In this document: positions 62,911-64,000 of the stretch, in pieces | How positions within the stretch are numbered: position 1 is the stretch's first letter | Layout of the letters: each line of letters begins with the position of its first letter | Assembly (NCBI RefSeq): GCF_000739015.1 | Contig: NZ_JPUG01000077.1 | Span: 186,001 to 250,000 of the forward strand | Direction of reading: 5' to 3' | Length of the DNA stretch: 64,000 nt | Source: Microvirga sp. BSC39 | GTDB taxonomy: Bacteria > Pseudomonadota > Alphaproteobacteria > Rhizobiales > Beijerinckiaceae | Notes under the pieces: generated by a model | What the model was told of the DNA's origin: nothing | Databases searched by the model: none | Seen by the model: the letters and a program-made list of their open reading frames with translations, nothing else | Position numbers and translations under genes: made by a program

Positions 62911-64000
62911 ATGTTCGCAGACAAAGCCCCTTCGAATGCCCAGGAATGGTCGGTCTCCGATCTCGCGGGCGCCCTCAAGCGCACCCTGGAGGATGCGTTC
63001 GGCCATGTGCGCCTGCGGGGCGAGGTGTCGGGGTATCGTGGGCCGCACTCGTCGGGGCATGCCTATTTCTGCATCAAGGACCAGAATGCCCGCATCGATG
63101 CGGTGATCTGGAAGGGCGCCTTCTCCAAGCTCAGGATCCGCCCCGAGGAGGGGATGGAGGTGATCGCCACCGGGCGCATCACCACGTTCCCAGGCTCGTC
63201 CAAGTACCAGATCGTCGTCGAGAGCCTGGAGCCCGCCGGCATCGGGGCGCTCATGGCGCTTCTCGAGGAGCGCCGCCGGAAGCTCAACGCGGAGGGGCTG
63301 TTCGCCCCCGAGCGCAAGCGGCGGCTACCGTTCCTGCCGCAGGTAGTCGGAGTCGTCACCTCGCCGACGGGCGCCGTGATCCGCGACATTCTCCACCGGC
63401 TGGAGGACCGCTTCCCGCGCCGGGTGCTGGTGTGGCCGGTGCGCGTGCAGGGCGACACTTGCGCGGCCGAGGTCGCCGCCGCCATCCGGGGCTTCAACGC
63501 CCTGGAGCCCGGCGGAAAGATCCCGCGTCCCGATGTGCTCATCGTCGCCCGCGGCGGCGGCTCCATCGAGGATCTGTGGGGCTTCAACGAGGAGATCGTG
63601 GTCCGCGCCGCGGCCGAGAGCGACATCCCGCTCGTCTCGGCCGTGGGCCACGAGACCGACACGACCCTGATCGACCACGCCGCCGACGTGCGCGCGCCGA
63701 CGCCCACGGGCGCAGCCGAGATGGTGGTGCCGGTGCGCGTCGAGCTCATGGCGGCCGTCAACGATCTCTCCCGCCGTCACGTGGAGGCGGCGCTGCGGCT
63801 CGTCGAGCGGCGCCGCTCGGACCTGCGCGCTACGACCCGAGCCATGCCGGGCGCGGAGGCGCTGTTCTCGCCCAAGCGCCAGCGGCTGGATCTCGCCGCC
63901 ACCAAGCTCTATCCGGCGCTCTCCCGCAATGCCCGCGGGCACGAGGAGCGGCTGCTCAAGCTGGCGCGCCAGCTCGCCCATGTGTCCCCGGTGGCGAACG
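62911..64000 (+). CDS. xseA: Exodeoxyribonuclease VII large subunit, C-terminus beyond window
   Basis: 363 codons to the right edge, no stop. The N-terminal OB domain begins EWSVSDLAGALKRTLEDAFG, with LRGEVSGYRGPHSSGHAYF; the catalytic domain has VGVVTSPTGAVIRDILHRL, PDVLIVARGGGSIEDLWGFN and VSAVGHETDTTLIDHAAD, all standard for XseA. The coiled-coil part is just beginning at the edge. It degrades single-stranded DNA together with the small subunit XseB, not seen here. Confidence 0.97.
   Translation, partial: MFADKAPSNAQEWSVSDLAGALKRTLEDAFGHVRLRGEVSGYRGPHSSGHAYFCIKDQNARIDAVIWKGAFSKLRIRPEEGMEVIATGRITTFPGSSKYQIVVESLEPAGIGALMALLEERRRKLNAEGLFAPERKRRLPFLPQVVGVVTSPTGAVIRDILHRLEDRFPRRVLVWPVRVQGDTCAAEVAAAIRGFNALEPGGKIPRPDVLIVARGGGSIEDLWGFNEEIVVRAAAESDIPLVSAVGHETDTTLIDHAADVRAPTPTGAAEMVVPVRVELMAAVNDLSRRHVEAALRLVERRRSDLRATTRAMPGAEALFSPKRQRLDLAATKLYPALSRNARGHEERLLKLARQLAHVSPVAN

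Overview
The window is high-GC, tightly packed chromosomal DNA from an alphaproteobacterium of the order Hyphomicrobiales. A Methylobacteriaceae (Microvirga-like) host is my best guess, inferred from protein style and synteny, not from a marker gene. Supporting traits are a HisZ-type histidine system, the order lspA / DUF3035 / two M16 peptidases, a 438-residue Pgi, and regulatory sites that fit alphaproteobacterial consensus sequences: an RpoH promoter plus CIRCE before groESL, an EcfG-type promoter before a DUF2382 gene, a CtrA-type box at a PilZ gene and a GTTC-N7-GTTC LexA box. I recognised no rRNA, tRNA or CRISPR array.

1-1.8 kb: a large serine recombinase gene runs off the left edge. 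It sits head-to-head against the 3' remainder of a long coiled-coil gene, so this is probably one end of an integrated element. 1.9-9.4 kb: metabolic and envelope genes (SDR, Nudix, DUF2076, L,D-transpeptidase, DMT exporter, MarR plus thioesterase), then groES-groEL. 9.4-17 kb: a doxX-gst operon divergent from a MarR gene with three identical-type palindromes between them, a VOC protein, a small secreted COG4315 protein, an ECF sigma/anti-sigma pair, an aldo/keto reductase, a flavodoxin-like protein and a serralysin-type RTX metalloprotease. 17-25 kb: metN-metI-metQ, an SbmA/YddA-like ABC exporter, a META-domain protein and hisZ-hisG.

25-33.9 kb: a 940-bp gene-poor stretch with dispersed palindromes and an orphan SOS box, then a Lys/Ala-rich small protein, hisS, a class III aminotransferase, a copper-chaperone-like HMA protein, a degenerate EAL protein, a HAD phosphatase, a 59-residue membrane protein and ribF. 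33.9-46.8 kb: DUF3095-msrB, then ileS-lspA-DUF3035-M16-M16, pgi and mutL. 46.8-64 kb: PilZ protein, aldo/keto reductase, zinc alcohol dehydrogenase, three further RTX proteins (one apparently truncated), rsmD, an rluB-type pseudouridine synthase with very long basic disordered tails, tadA, two DUF2382 stress proteins, a haloacetate-dehalogenase-like hydrolase, purD and the 5' part of xseA.

Most of the window is core genome. The accessory signals are the recombinase junction, the four RTX genes (no type I secretion genes are present here) and two families of dispersed palindromic repeats. One of these is modular: its copies show an outer unit, an inner unit, or one nested in the other.
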